DNA of 37,731 bases from an uncultured Ruminococcus sp. (GCA_947174085.1 CAMWHN010000001.1:1-37731), one strand, 5' to 3'; positions 9,065 through 18,826 are shown, counted from the first letter of the stretch. A program made the numbers and translations. Notes: generated by a model from the sequence alone, not told the origin.

Positions 9065-9692
9065 GAATTTTCTCCTCTACTTTCTTGACTAAATTTTCAA
9101 TTTCTTGCTGACGCATTTTCAAACTCACAGTATTGACAATTAATCTTGCTGAAATTTGTGCGACATCTTCCACAACTGCAAGACCATTTTCTTTTAGTGT
9201 TGTACCAGTTTCGACAATATCAACAATACCGTCTGCAAGTCCTAATAAAGGCGCAAGTTCAACAGAACCCTCAATTTTAATAATATCCACGTCCATATTT
9301 TTATTTTCAAAAAAGGCTTTTGTCACGTTAGGATATTTACTTGCAATTGTCTTAATGCCAAAGCCGTCATAAAACGGATAATCTTTTTTAGTTGCAAGCG
9401 CAAATTTGCATTTTCCAAATCCTAAATTTACAAGTTCAAATAATTTGCCATTCATTTCCATAAGCGTATCTTTTCCAACAACGCCCATATCACAAACACC
9501 ATGTTCTACATAAGTAATCACATCAGCAGCTTTTGCAAGCACAACTTCTAAATTTCCGTCAGGAATAGACAAAATTAATTTTCTGCCTTTTTCATGAACA
9601 GACGTACAATCATAACCCAAACTTTCTAATAATTTAACCGTATCTTTTTCTAATCTGCCTTTTGTTAAAGCAAGTCTTAAAGGCTTACTCAT
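9048..9692 (-). CDS. hisG: ATP phosphoribosyltransferase, short form HisG
   Basis: Catalyses the first committed step, condensing ATP with PRPP. At 214 residues it is the short form: catalytic domains only, with no C-terminal ACT-like regulatory domain. The PRPP-binding signature is VDIVETGTTLKENGL. Short HisG enzymes need HisZ for activity and histidine feedback, and hisZ lies directly upstream, overlapping by 4 nt. The 17-nt overlap with hisD supports tight coupling. Confidence 0.96.
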   Translation of the reverse strand: MSKPLRLALTKGRLEKDTVKLLESLGYDCTSVHEKGRKLILSIPDGNLEVVLAKAADVITYVEHGVCDMGVVGKDTLMEMNGKLFELVNLGFGKCKFALATKKDYPFYDGFGIKTIASKYPNVTKAFFENKNMDVDIIKIEGSVELAPLLGLADGIVDIVETGTTLKENGLAVVEDVAQISARLIVNTVSLKMRQQEIENLVKKVEEKIHDKAD

Positions 9693-10918
9693 GCAATAAC
9701 CTCCTGTTCTTGTTCTGATTCTGAAGAAATCAAAATTAATTTTTTAATATTTCTATTTTTCGCATATTCCTGCGCTAACTCAAAATCTGTTGCTAAAAAA
9801 TGCTCTACACACAAGCCGGATTCACGCAATGCAATTGCTTTTTTCACAGCGATTGCTTCACAGCCGTTTTCAGCGACAATTAAAATATCTGGAGCTGTTA
9901 CTTTAGGTGTATATTTTTTGGCAATTACATTAGCAACAGCATCTACATTCACAGCCATTCCGACAGCCGGAATATCATAGCCAAATTCTGCTAATAATTT
10001 ATCATAACGCCCACCAGACAGCACTTCTTCTCCATAGCCCTCTAAATAGCCTTTAATTACAAGACCAGTATAATAATCTGTTTTATTGACTAATCCTAAA
10101 TCTACAATAATATTGCCATCTTGATTCATTTCACAAACCGTATGATATAATTCACGCATATTTTCAAGAATTTCCGCAATTCTAGCATCTTGGAAAATTT
10201 CCTCTGCTCTGTCAAATACTTCTTCACCGCCAAACAAAGTCGGCAGTTTTTTTAATGCATTTGTAATTTTATGTTCACCAATTTTATCTAGCACGTCATT
10301 CAAAGCAGGATAATTTTTGGCTTCAATTAAGCTTCTGATTTCTTCTTTTTGTGCCGGAGTTGCATTTAATCTATGCATTAATTCTCTGAAAATTCGCACG
10401 TCACCTAATTCCAGCGAATAATTCACAGAAAAATTCACATCTTCTGCAATATTTTCTCCCACAGAAGATAATACAGACAAAGCCATTGAAATGACTTCAA
10501 TATCTGCCATTTTAGAACCAGAGCCAATTAATTCAATACCTGTTTGATTAATTTCCGTGCTTTTGCCTTTAAGAGACGGTGCAAATTGATACACTGGCTG
10601 TGTATAATATAATCTTAACGGCAACATAGCTTCTTTTAGTCTTGTTGCGACAACTCTTGCAATTGGCACAGTAGAATCTGGACGCAAAACAACCAAACGT
10701 CCTTTATTATCTGTTAATTTACATAATTCTTCCTGTGGAAAATATCTTGAATTTAAATTATACACATCATAAAATTCTAAATTGGGCGTAATCAATCTGG
10801 AATAGCCCATAGATTTAAATAACTGACGTGTATTTGTTTCAACAATGCGTTTCAAAGCACATTCTTCAAACAAATAATCTTTTGTCCCCTCGGGAGTAAT
10901 TAAATCATATCTACGCAT
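9689..10918 (-). CDS. hisZ: ATP phosphoribosyltransferase regulatory subunit HisZ
   Basis: A histidyl-tRNA-synthetase paralogue that lacks aminoacylation activity and forms the hetero-octameric ATP-PRT with short HisG. The 409-residue protein shows class II synthetase-like motifs: the TPEGTKDYLF start, the motif 2 region VLRPDSTVPIARVVATR and the later SGGRYDKLLAEFG. An HPDFLTYPL-type full HisRS anticodon domain is not evident, and pairing with short hisG makes HisZ much more likely than HisS. It is the first gene of the his operon, with the promoter about 42 nt upstream. Confidence 0.93.
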   Translation of the reverse strand: MRRYDLITPEGTKDYLFEECALKRIVETNTRQLFKSMGYSRLITPNLEFYDVYNLNSRYFPQEELCKLTDNKGRLVVLRPDSTVPIARVVATRLKEAMLPLRLYYTQPVYQFAPSLKGKSTEINQTGIELIGSGSKMADIEVISMALSVLSSVGENIAEDVNFSVNYSLELGDVRIFRELMHRLNATPAQKEEIRSLIEAKNYPALNDVLDKIGEHKITNALKKLPTLFGGEEVFDRAEEIFQDARIAEILENMRELYHTVCEMNQDGNIIVDLGLVNKTDYYTGLVIKGYLEGYGEEVLSGGRYDKLLAEFGYDIPAVGMAVNVDAVANVIAKKYTPKVTAPDILIVAENGCEAIAVKKAIALRESGLCVEHFLATDFELAQEYAKNRNIKKLILISSESEQEQEVIA

Positions 10919-10936
10919 ACATACCTCACTTTAACG

Positions 10937-10988
10937 TATTACTATATTATCATATTACTATATTAACATAATTCTAATCACTTGTCAA
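10937..10988 (-). promoter_or_regulatory. Promoter of the his operon with overlapping 13-bp direct repeats
   Basis: On the - strand, TTGACA (10983-10988), a 17-bp spacer and TAATAT (10960-10965) preceded by TGT form an extended -10 promoter. Two copies of TATTACTATATTA (+ strand; 10937-10949 and 10953-10965) have a 16-bp period. One covers the -10 and the other the start of the transcript, as expected of an operator. The leader is only ~35 nt, too short for a T-box. Confidence 0.75.
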
Positions 10989-11064
10989 TATATCATAAAT
11001 TATTTTGTCAATATGCTAATAATTATCAAAAAAATAGTCATAATTATAGCAAAATTTTAGAATC

Positions 11065-14000
11065 TTAAAAAAATGACAATTGATTTGTTTTCGGCAAATC
11101 GCCAAATGCACCGATTTGTTCTAATAATTCAATTACAGTTTTTGATGCACCACTTAATTCTTGAAATTCTTCAATAGACAAGTAATTATTTTTTTGCGCT
11201 GTTTCATAAACATTATTCGCCATAGCGACACCGACACCGGCAAGTGCAGAAAATGGAATTCTAATTTTGCCATCTTCCAACAAATAATTATAAGCATGTG
11301 ATTTTTTAATATCTATCGGCAAAAATGAAAATCCTCTGGAAAGCATTTCATTTGTAATCATGAGAATATCTAATAAATCATTTTCTTTTTTTGTACAGGC
11401 ATTGCCTTTGGCTTGTAATTCTATAATTTTTTCTCGAACCGCTTCTTTTCCTTGAATTGCAAGTACAGCATCAAAATCATTGCCACGAACAGAAAAATAA
11501 GTCGCATAATATTCCAATGGCATATATAATTTAAACCAACCTAATTTCATAGCTGCGATTACATAAGCTGCCGCATGTGCCTTTGGAAACATGTATTTAA
11601 TTTTTAAACAGCTATCAATATACCAGTCTGGCACACCGTGATTTTTCAGCATTTGCACACGTTCCGGCGTAAAATTCGCAGGAGCTTTGCCCTTACGAGT
11701 AAATTCCATAATTTGAAACGCTTCTTTCGGCGGAACGCCTTTATAAAGCAAATATGTCATAATGCTATCTCTAGTTCCGATTACTTCTGAGATAGTACAA
11801 GTTTTATTTTCAATTAAGTCTTTGGCATTGCCAACCCAAACATCAGTACCATGAGACAAACCGGAAATTTGCAGAAAATCGCTAAATTTTTTAGGCTTAG
11901 CGTCTCTGAGCATTTGAATTGTAAAACCTGTACCCATTTCTGGAATGCCTAAACTTCCGGTTTCGCAGAAAATATCATTTTGAGTAACACCCAATACAGT
12001 ACAGTCTGTACACATTTGAATTACTTTCTCATCATATCCGGAAACATCATTAATTTTAATTCCTGTTAAATCTTCTAAATGCTTATATAGTGTAGGCACA
12101 ACATGTCCTAACTCATCTAATTTCAGAATCGTATCATGCAGAGAATTAAAATCAAAATGTGTTGTAATCAAATCAGAATCTGTTGCATCTGCGGGACGTT
12201 GCACGGGTGTAAAATCATAAACTTCATAATTTGATGGTACAACAACCATTCCCCCAGGGTGTTGCCCTGTTGTTCGCTTAACACCAGTACAGCCAATAGA
12301 TAATCTATTTTCTTCTGTTGCATTTAATTTTATATTCTGTTCTTCAAGATATTTTTTTACAAAGCCATATGCTGTTTTATCTGCAATTGTGCCGATAGTT
12401 CCGGCTTTGAACACATTTTCACGCCCGAATAATTCTTCCGTATAGCGATGTGCGCTAGATTGATATTCATTAGAGAAATTTAAATCAATATCCGGTGCTT
12501 TATCACCGTCAAATCCTAAAAACGTCTCAAACGGAATATCATGCCCATCTTGCAATAATCTTTCGCCACATTTTGGGCAATCTTTCGCCGGCAAGTCAAA
12601 CCCTGACCCATAGGAACCATCTTCAATAAATTCACTATATTTGCATTTTTTGCAAACATAATGCGGTACTAACGGATTTACTTCTGAAATTCCAGCCATA
12701 GACGCTACAAACGAAGACCCGACAGAACCTCTTGAACCGACATGATAGCCATGTTCTTCGGAATTATATACTAATTTCTGTGCAATCATGTATAATACAG
12801 AAAAACCGTGTTTAATAATAGAATTTAATTCACGATTTAATCTTTTTTCTACGATTTCAGGAAGCGGGTCACCATAAATTTCTTTTGCTTTTTGATTTGT
12901 AATTTTTACTAAATCCTCTTCTGCGCCGGGAATACTTGGCGTAAATGTCCCCTTTGGAATAGGGAACACATGTTCACAGGCATTTGTAATTTTACACGGA
13001 TTTGTAATCACAATTTCTTCTGCTTTTTCTTCGCCTAAATAAGCAAATTCTTTTAACATTTCGTCAGTGGTTCGCAAATATAACGGCGATTGTTCTTCAG
13101 CGTCAGAAAAGCCCTGTCCAGATAATAAAATTTTACGATAAATGCCGTCTTGTTCGTCCAGAAAATGCACATCACAAGTTGCTACAACAGGAATATTTAA
13201 TTTTCCACCTAAAGCAATAATTTTTCTATTATAATTTCTAAGCTGTTCTTCGTCATCAGCATTGCCTTGGCGAATCATAAATAAATTATTTGCAATCGGC
13301 TGAATTTCTAAATAATCATAAAATTTGGCTAATTTTTCAAGTTCCTCGTCAGATTTATTATTTAAAATAGCTTGAAACAATTCTCCTGCTTCACAGGCTG
13401 AACCAAAAATTAATCCGTCATGAAATTGATTTAATAACGACTTAGGAATTAACGGGTGTCTGTGAAAATAATCAATATGTCCATAAGACACAAGCCGATA
13501 TAAATTTTTTAATCCAACTTGATTGCGAACTAAAATAATCTGATGATAAGAATGCAATTTTTTAATTTCAATCGGGTTAATTTTTAAATTCCAGTCCTGT
13601 AAATTTTCAACCTGATTTTCACGGTGTGCTTTATCCGCAAGTGTAATATAAATTTTTGCTAACATTAAAGCATCTTCAGACGCTCTATGATGGTCAAATT
13701 TTCCTAATTTTAAATGCTTTGCGATAATATCCAGTTTATGTTTTGTAAGTTTCACAAGAAATCGCTTGACTAACATCAATGTATCTAGCCAACTATAAGC
13801 GAATTTAATATGATAACGCTTCAAAACACTGTCAATAAATCCAGTATCAAATTCGGCATTATGCGCACACAAAACGGGATTTTCACCACAAAATTCTATA
13901 AATTTTTTAACAGCTTCTTCTTCTTTTGGAGCGTGTGCAAGCATTCCATCAGAAATACCTGTTAAATTTGTAATTTTTTCAGAAATCTTTCTTTCAGGAT

Positions 14001-15393
14001 TCACAAACGTCTGAAACGTATCAATTACTTGCAAATTTTTTAATTTCACAGCACCAATTTCAGTTAATCTATCAGAATTTTTATTTAATCCTGTTGTTTC
14101 CACATCAAAAATAATAATTTCATCATGAATACTTCTGTTATCATCACCATGTATAATATCATTTGGTTCTAAATCATTTACAACATAGGCTTCACAGCCA
14201 TAAATTACTTTAAAATTAGGGTCTTTCAAATTTCTTTCTGCAATTGCCGCATCTGGAAACGCTTGCACAACACCATGGTCTGTAATAGCAATAGCAGAAT
14301 GTCCCCAATCATGCGCCCTGCGAATTAAAGCACTTGGGTCTGATACAGCGTCCATAGCTGACATATTTGTATGACAATGCAATTCCACACGCTTTTTTTG
14401 GGCATTATCTTGTCTTAATTTTCTTTTGCGAATCAAAATAGAATCTGGTATTAAAATTGGCTCATGTGCAAACTCATCATCTTTTATTTTTCCAGCAACC
14501 AAAATACTAACACCTTTTTTTAATTCCTGTAAAGGCAATTTATTTAATTTTTCAATATTATCAAATAATTTTACCAGAATAGAGCCAGAAAAATCTGTAA
14601 TTTGATATTTTATAACCCGTCTGTTACCTTTTACATCACGGGTTTCTGTTGCAAAAATATCTCCATAGACTACAACACGTTCGTTTCTAGTCTGTAATGC
14701 TTCTGGGATAGAAATCGGATTTTCATTAACTTTTCTGCCTTTAATTAATATATCTTCTCCTTTGACAGCATCTAATTGCACTGTATTCATAGAAACAGAT
14801 TGCGGTGTATCTGGAATTGCCGGCGCAGAATAAGCTTGTTGTTCTGACGGCACAGGTGTTACAGTAATATATTCTGGAGGATATTCTGCAATTGTTTTTT
14901 CTAACTGTTCTTCTGAAATAGAATCTTCTCCATCAAGAAAGACTGTAATTTTTTTATTAAAATGCGTTTCTACAAATTTTTCAAATTCTGTTCTGAATTT
15001 AAATTTTTCCAGAATAAAATATCCGCCTGTATGTAATTTAATTTTAATACTATCTTCCTGAAAATCTAAATCTGCATGATTTAAAAAGCCATTAATAATT
15101 GGCAATTCTCGTTTTAACATTTCAATTACAACAGGATAACTTTTTTCTGTAAATAATTCAGCATCATATCTACAGTCTAATCTAAATTTTTGAATTTTTA
15201 ACGCAAGGCTTGTGACCTGTTCAAATTTTAAAATATCTTCAAACGGCACAACACTTGTAAATTTTGCAACAAAAATTACTTCTTGAAAATTTTTTGCATT
15301 ATATAAAATATTTTCAATTACACCCTGTTGTATCGAAACAGGAATATCTGTTGTATATTGCCTTAAAAATTCCAAAATAGTTGCATGTTTCAT
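11065..15393 (-). CDS. polC: DNA polymerase III, PolC-type alpha subunit
   Basis: The main replicative polymerase of low-GC Gram-positives. The 1442-residue protein shows the PolC order: an N-terminal region, an OB-fold near 235-325, a split PHP domain beginning ELHCHTNMS at 337-345, an inserted DnaQ-like 3'-5' proofreading exonuclease at ~425-595 (DVETTG at 430-435, HHRASED at 568-574), the rest of PHP, then the polymerase domain. A zinc knuckle is formed by Cys 914, 917, 939 and 942, and catalytic aspartates lie in PDIDLNFS at 967-974. It is the last gene of the pyrH-to-polC operon, 30 nt after ispG, with GGGGTGG as ribosome site. An AT-rich imperfect inverted repeat (11015-11049) lies between it and the his promoter but lacks a U-tract. 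Confidence 0.98.
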   Translation of the reverse strand: MKHATILEFLRQYTTDIPVSIQQGVIENILYNAKNFQEVIFVAKFTSVVPFEDILKFEQVTSLALKIQKFRLDCRYDAELFTEKSYPVVIEMLKRELPIINGFLNHADLDFQEDSIKIKLHTGGYFILEKFKFRTEFEKFVETHFNKKITVFLDGEDSISEEQLEKTIAEYPPEYITVTPVPSEQQAYSAPAIPDTPQSVSMNTVQLDAVKGEDILIKGRKVNENPISIPEALQTRNERVVVYGDIFATETRDVKGNRRVIKYQITDFSGSILVKLFDNIEKLNKLPLQELKKGVSILVAGKIKDDEFAHEPILIPDSILIRKRKLRQDNAQKKRVELHCHTNMSAMDAVSDPSALIRRAHDWGHSAIAITDHGVVQAFPDAAIAERNLKDPNFKVIYGCEAYVVNDLEPNDIIHGDDNRSIHDEIIIFDVETTGLNKNSDRLTEIGAVKLKNLQVIDTFQTFVNPERKISEKITNLTGISDGMLAHAPKEEEAVKKFIEFCGENPVLCAHNAEFDTGFIDSVLKRYHIKFAYSWLDTLMLVKRFLVKLTKHKLDIIAKHLKLGKFDHHRASEDALMLAKIYITLADKAHRENQVENLQDWNLKINPIEIKKLHSYHQIILVRNQVGLKNLYRLVSYGHIDYFHRHPLIPKSLLNQFHDGLIFGSACEAGELFQAILNNKSDEELEKLAKFYDYLEIQPIANNLFMIRQGNADDEEQLRNYNRKIIALGGKLNIPVVATCDVHFLDEQDGIYRKILLSGQGFSDAEEQSPLYLRTTDEMLKEFAYLGEEKAEEIVITNPCKITNACEHVFPIPKGTFTPSIPGAEEDLVKITNQKAKEIYGDPLPEIVEKRLNRELNSIIKHGFSVLYMIAQKLVYNSEEHGYHVGSRGSVGSSFVASMAGISEVNPLVPHYVCKKCKYSEFIEDGSYGSGFDLPAKDCPKCGERLLQDGHDIPFETFLGFDGDKAPDIDLNFSNEYQSSAHRYTEELFGRENVFKAGTIGTIADKTAYGFVKKYLEEQNIKLNATEENRLSIGCTGVKRTTGQHPGGMVVVPSNYEVYDFTPVQRPADATDSDLITTHFDFNSLHDTILKLDELGHVVPTLYKHLEDLTGIKINDVSGYDEKVIQMCTDCTVLGVTQNDIFCETGSLGIPEMGTGFTIQMLRDAKPKKFSDFLQISGLSHGTDVWVGNAKDLIENKTCTISEVIGTRDSIMTYLLYKGVPPKEAFQIMEFTRKGKAPANFTPERVQMLKNHGVPDWYIDSCLKIKYMFPKAHAAAYVIAAMKLGWFKLYMPLEYYATYFSVRGNDFDAVLAIQGKEAVREKIIELQAKGNACTKKENDLLDILMITNEMLSRGFSFLPIDIKKSHAYNYLLEDGKIRIPFSALAGVGVAMANNVYETAQKNNYLSIEEFQELSGASKTVIELLEQIGAFGDLPKTNQLSFF

Positions 15394-15423
15394 AAAACCA
15401 CCCCTATATCAAAATTATAATTT

Positions 15424-16464
15424 TCAAAGCTGTTCCAATTCATCTAACAATGCCGGAACAATTTCATTTTCAGGTACACGTTTTAAAATTTCACCATGTT
15501 TAAATAATAAGCCAATACCATTACCACCAGCAACACCAATATCAGCTTCTCTTGCTTCTCCAGGACCATTCACAATACAGCCCATGACAGCAATTTTAAT
15601 ATTTTTATCTAAATTTTCCACAGCTTTTTCTATTTGATTCGCAAGTGAAATTAAATCTATTTGTGTTCTGCCACAAGTTGGACAAGCGACAATTTGTATC
15701 CCCTCACGTTTATCAATGCTTTTTAAAATATCTTTTCCGGCTTTAATTTCTTTCATTGGATTATCTGTCAAAGAAACTCGAATTGTTTCGCCGATATTAT
15801 CATGTAATAATGCACCAATGCCAATTGCAGATTTTATTAAACCCATACGTTCTGTGCCGGCTTCTGTCACACCTAAATGCAACGGATAAGCACATTTTTG
15901 ACTGGCCAGCCTATAACTATCAATCATGCGATTCACATCAGAAGATTTTATAGATATTACAATATCATCAAAATCAAATTTTTCCAGCATAGCCACATGA
16001 TACAAAGCACTTTCTACTAAAGCTTCCGGCGTAGGAGAACCATATTTGGCAAGAATTTCTTTCTCCAGTGAACCAGAATTAACACCAATTCTAATTGGAA
16101 TCTGTTTTGCTTTACAAGCTTGTGCAACTTGTTTCACTCTATCCATACTGCCAATATTCCCCGGATTAATTCTAATTTTATCCACGCCGGCAGAAACGCA
16201 TTCTAATGCAATTTTATAATCAAAATGAATATCTGCCACTAACGGAATATTAATTTTTTCTTTAATTGCAGGAATTAATTTCACAGCTTCTAAATTTGGC
16301 ACAGCAGTTCTAATAATTTCACAACCTGCCTGTTCTAAAGCAATTGCTTGTTTGACATTCCCATCAATATCCTGCGCCGGAATATTTAACATAGACTGTA
16401 TATAAATTTTTTCGCCATTTAATATACAATTTCCGACTTTAACAGGCTTGATAATTCTAGCCAT
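15424..16464 (-). CDS. ispG: 4-hydroxy-3-methylbut-2-enyl diphosphate synthase IspG
   Basis: [4Fe-4S] enzyme of the MEP isoprenoid pathway that reduces methylerythritol cyclodiphosphate to HMBPP. The barrel starts MARIIKPVKVG. Cluster cysteines are visible in CPTCGRTQ and GCIVNGPGEA near the C-terminus. I place the start at the ATG at 16464, giving 346 residues. A longer frame begins at a TTG at 16479, but the GGAG ribosome site (16474-16477) overlaps that TTG and stands 9 nt from the ATG. It lies between rseP and polC, in the usual Firmicute order; dxr of the same pathway is two genes upstream. Confidence 0.96.
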   Translation of the reverse strand: MARIIKPVKVGNCILNGEKIYIQSMLNIPAQDIDGNVKQAIALEQAGCEIIRTAVPNLEAVKLIPAIKEKINIPLVADIHFDYKIALECVSAGVDKIRINPGNIGSMDRVKQVAQACKAKQIPIRIGVNSGSLEKEILAKYGSPTPEALVESALYHVAMLEKFDFDDIVISIKSSDVNRMIDSYRLASQKCAYPLHLGVTEAGTERMGLIKSAIGIGALLHDNIGETIRVSLTDNPMKEIKAGKDILKSIDKREGIQIVACPTCGRTQIDLISLANQIEKAVENLDKNIKIAVMGCIVNGPGEAREADIGVAGGNGIGLLFKHGEILKRVPENEIVPALLDELEQL

Positions 16465-16506
16465 AAACCACAACTCCAATCTAATTTAATATAATTTAAA
16501 ACAATT

Positions 16507-16527
16507 GCCGGAGGAGTCAGCTCCGGC
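16507..16527 (-). other. GC-rich hairpin between rseP and ispG
   Basis: A perfect 7-bp stem GCCGGAG / CTCCGGC with a 7-nt loop, 8 nt after the rseP stop. It stands out in AT-rich DNA. On the - strand it is followed by AATTGTTTT, so it could be a weak internal terminator or an mRNA processing/stability element dividing the operon before ispG-polC. Confidence 0.5.
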
Positions 16528-16534
16528 ATGATAA

Positions 16535-17581
16535 TTAATTTACTAATTTAAAAATATCCTGACATGTCACAGCAATCATTAATAAAAACATAACAGCCAT
16601 GCCAATAAAATGCACCATGCCTTCACGTTCTGGGCTAATCGGCTTTCTTCTGATTGCCTCTAATAATAAAAATAAAAATCTCGCACCGTCCAAAGCCGGA
16701 ATCGGTAATAAATTAAAAATTCCAACATTGACTGTAATAAAAGACGCAAGTGACAATACCGAAGTCAGACTTTGCTTAAAATTCTCACCAGAATTTGCAG
16801 CTTCTCCAATCGTTTCAATAATACCCACTGGACCAGATAAATCATGAAAACCATATTTTCCTGTGACTAAATCTTTGAGTGATGTCCAAATAAGACGACC
16901 AGTTGAAATTGTATCTAAAAAGCTATATTCTATGACATTCAAGAAATTTAAATTCTGTGCCTGTACTTTGAAATCAAATCTTCCCTGCGTTTGCGTATTA
17001 TAAAATTTAATATTATCCAGCTTAATTTTTTTGCCATTACGCAAAACAACTAAATCCATAGTATCAGACTCTGTATTTTGCAATTTATAAGACAAATCCG
17101 TATCTGTTAAAATTCGCATACCGTCCATAGAAATAATTTTATCGCCGATTTGCAAACCACATGCTTCACTAGTTGAATAAGAAACACCAGTTTCAGTATC
17201 TTTTGGAAAATCTGCAACTTCTAGTGTAATAATATCCCCATATAACAACGTTGTGCAAATAATTAATAAAAATCCAAGAATTAAATTCATAACAGCTCCG
17301 GCAAGAACAACTAACATTCTTTGCCAAACAGGTTTATTATGAAAAGAATTTTTATCATCGCTTTGACTGTCTTCACCTTCCATGGCACAGAATCCACCAA
17401 TTGGCAATAATCTTAGAGAATACTCTGTTTCTTTGCCTTGTTTTTTTAAAATCACAGGACCCATGCCAATCGCAAATTTATTAACTTTAATTTTACAAAG
17501 CTTTGCCATGGCAAAATGTCCAAATTCATGAATTGCAATAATAACACCAAATACAAGCATTGCTGTAATAATTGTTATCAT
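16535..17581 (-). CDS. rseP: RIP metalloprotease RseP/RasP (site-2 protease family)
   Basis: Intramembrane zinc protease that cleaves anti-sigma factors and remnant signal peptides. The 348-residue protein has the zinc motif HEFGH at 18-22 in the first membrane segment, a central PDZ-like domain (~130-200) and the second active-site motif NLLPIPALDG near residue 290, followed by a final membrane segment. It sits directly after dxr, the standard position in Firmicutes (cdsA-dxr-rseP). The Bacillus homologue is often called rasP. Confidence 0.95.
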   Translation of the reverse strand: MITIITAMLVFGVIIAIHEFGHFAMAKLCKIKVNKFAIGMGPVILKKQGKETEYSLRLLPIGGFCAMEGEDSQSDDKNSFHNKPVWQRMLVVLAGAVMNLILGFLLIICTTLLYGDIITLEVADFPKDTETGVSYSTSEACGLQIGDKIISMDGMRILTDTDLSYKLQNTESDTMDLVVLRNGKKIKLDNIKFYNTQTQGRFDFKVQAQNLNFLNVIEYSFLDTISTGRLIWTSLKDLVTGKYGFHDLSGPVGIIETIGEAANSGENFKQSLTSVLSLASFITVNVGIFNLLPIPALDGARFLFLLLEAIRRKPISPEREGMVHFIGMAVMFLLMIAVTCQDIFKLVN

Positions 17582-17604
17582 TAATTAGCCCCTTTCAAGA
17601 AATA

Positions 17605-18756
17605 TCAGCAATCATTTTTAATTTTTTCCCGAACAAATGCTCTTGCTTGTGAATCTGCCTGTAAAATATCTTCATAATCATGAATTTCGCCATTAGGAAT
17701 ACTCTGCATTGCAGATTGTACTAATTCACCAATTTGTAAAAATTTAATCTCATCACGCAAGAAATAAGCAACTGCTTCCTCATTTGCGCCGTTGACAATA
17801 GCCGGCAACAAACCACCAGTTTTAATTGCCTGAATTGCCGAACTTAAGCAAACAAACGTCTCATAATCCGGCTTTTCAAAACTTAATATTCCACAATCCG
17901 TGAGAGATAAAGGCTTTGTCGGACAAGATTTGCGTTCTGGATATAATAACGCATACTGAATCGGAATTTTCATATCGGGTACGCCCATTTGTCCAATCAC
18001 AGCAAAATCTTCAAATTCTACAGCTGAATGCAAAATACTTTGTCTATGCACAACAATTTCTATCTGGTCTGGTTCTAAATCAAACAGCCATTTTGCTTCA
18101 ATAAATTCAAGTCCTTTATTCATCAGCGTAGCCGAATCAATTGTAATTTTATTCCCCATATTCCAGTTAGGGTGTTTTAACGCATCTTTTGCAGTTACAT
18201 TCACAAGCTCTGCTTTTTTCTTGCCAAAAAAAGGACCTCCAGACGCTGTTAAAATCATTTTTCTGATTTTATTATTTTCATTGCCTTGCAAGCACTGAAA
18301 CACAGCCGAATGTTCACTATCCACAGGATAAATTTTGACATTTTTTTCACGAGCTTGTTTCATGACAAGCGCACCACCGGCAACAAGTGTTTCTTTATTG
18401 GCAAGTGCAATATCTATACCCGAATCAATTGCTTTCAGAGTCGGCAACAAACCAACCATGCCCACCACGCTATTTAATAAAATATCATTATTTTTATCAG
18501 AAGCAATTTGACATAAGCCTTGCATACCTGTTAAAATTTCAATTTTTTCACCAGATAATAAATTTTTTAATTTATCGGCATAGTTTTCTTGATAAATACA
18601 AACACAATTTGGCTTGTATTTTTTTGCTTGTTCGGCGAGTTTTTCTACTTGGGAATAGGCTGACAATGCTGTAATTTTTAAATTATGCTTTTCAGCAACT
18701 TCTAAAGCCTGTGTGCCAATCGACCCCGTAGAACCTAAAATAGCTACTTTTTTCAT
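17605..18756 (-). CDS. dxr: 1-deoxy-D-xylulose 5-phosphate reductoisomerase
   Basis: Converts DXP to methylerythritol phosphate with NADPH, the committed MEP-pathway step. The 383-residue protein has the NADPH loop ILGSTGSIGTQAL at 6-18, the metal-binding PVDSEHSA region, ANKETLVAGG and the C-terminal family domain. GAGAGG stands ~8 nt from the ATG. Unlike the rest of the operon, which is tightly packed, it is separated from cdsA by 509 nt holding an IS200/IS605-like non-coding element. No - strand promoter was seen immediately upstream, so it may depend on read-through of that element from pyrH. Confidence 0.97.
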   Translation of the reverse strand: MKKVAILGSTGSIGTQALEVAEKHNLKITALSAYSQVEKLAEQAKKYKPNCVCIYQENYADKLKNLLSGEKIEILTGMQGLCQIASDKNNDILLNSVVGMVGLLPTLKAIDSGIDIALANKETLVAGGALVMKQAREKNVKIYPVDSEHSAVFQCLQGNENNKIRKMILTASGGPFFGKKKAELVNVTAKDALKHPNWNMGNKITIDSATLMNKGLEFIEAKWLFDLEPDQIEIVVHRQSILHSAVEFEDFAVIGQMGVPDMKIPIQYALLYPERKSCPTKPLSLTDCGILSFEKPDYETFVCLSSAIQAIKTGGLLPAIVNGANEEAVAYFLRDEIKFLQIGELVQSAMQSIPNGEIHDYEDILQADSQARAFVREKIKNDC

Positions 18757-18775
18757 GCGAAAACCTCTCTATTAA

Positions 18776-18813
18776 TTCAATAAACCCATCTCCAGACAGA
18801 CAGGTTTATTGAA
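18776..18813 (-). promoter_or_regulatory. 11-bp stem-loop in the dxr 5' leader
   Basis: A perfect inverted repeat (TTCAATAAACC at 18776-18786 and its complement at 18803-18813) with a 16-nt loop ends 19 nt before the dxr start, just upstream of the ribosome site. No T-tract follows on either strand, so a terminator is unlikely. It could tune dxr translation or mark the edge of the inserted element. Confidence 0.55.
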
Positions 18814-18826
18814 ATTTCATCAATAG

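Noticed and set aside
9689..10918. Histidyl-tRNA synthetase (hisS) instead of hisZ
   Set aside because: It is first in the his operon directly before a short hisG, is of HisZ length, and lacks an evident full anticodon-binding domain.
11015..11049. Terminator for polC
   Set aside because: The AT-only imperfect stem (GCTAATAATTAT / ATAATTATAGC) has a bulge and no T-run on the - strand; too weak to call.
16465..16479. TTG at 16479 as start of ispG
   Set aside because: The GGAG ribosome site overlaps it and is spaced correctly for the ATG at 16464.
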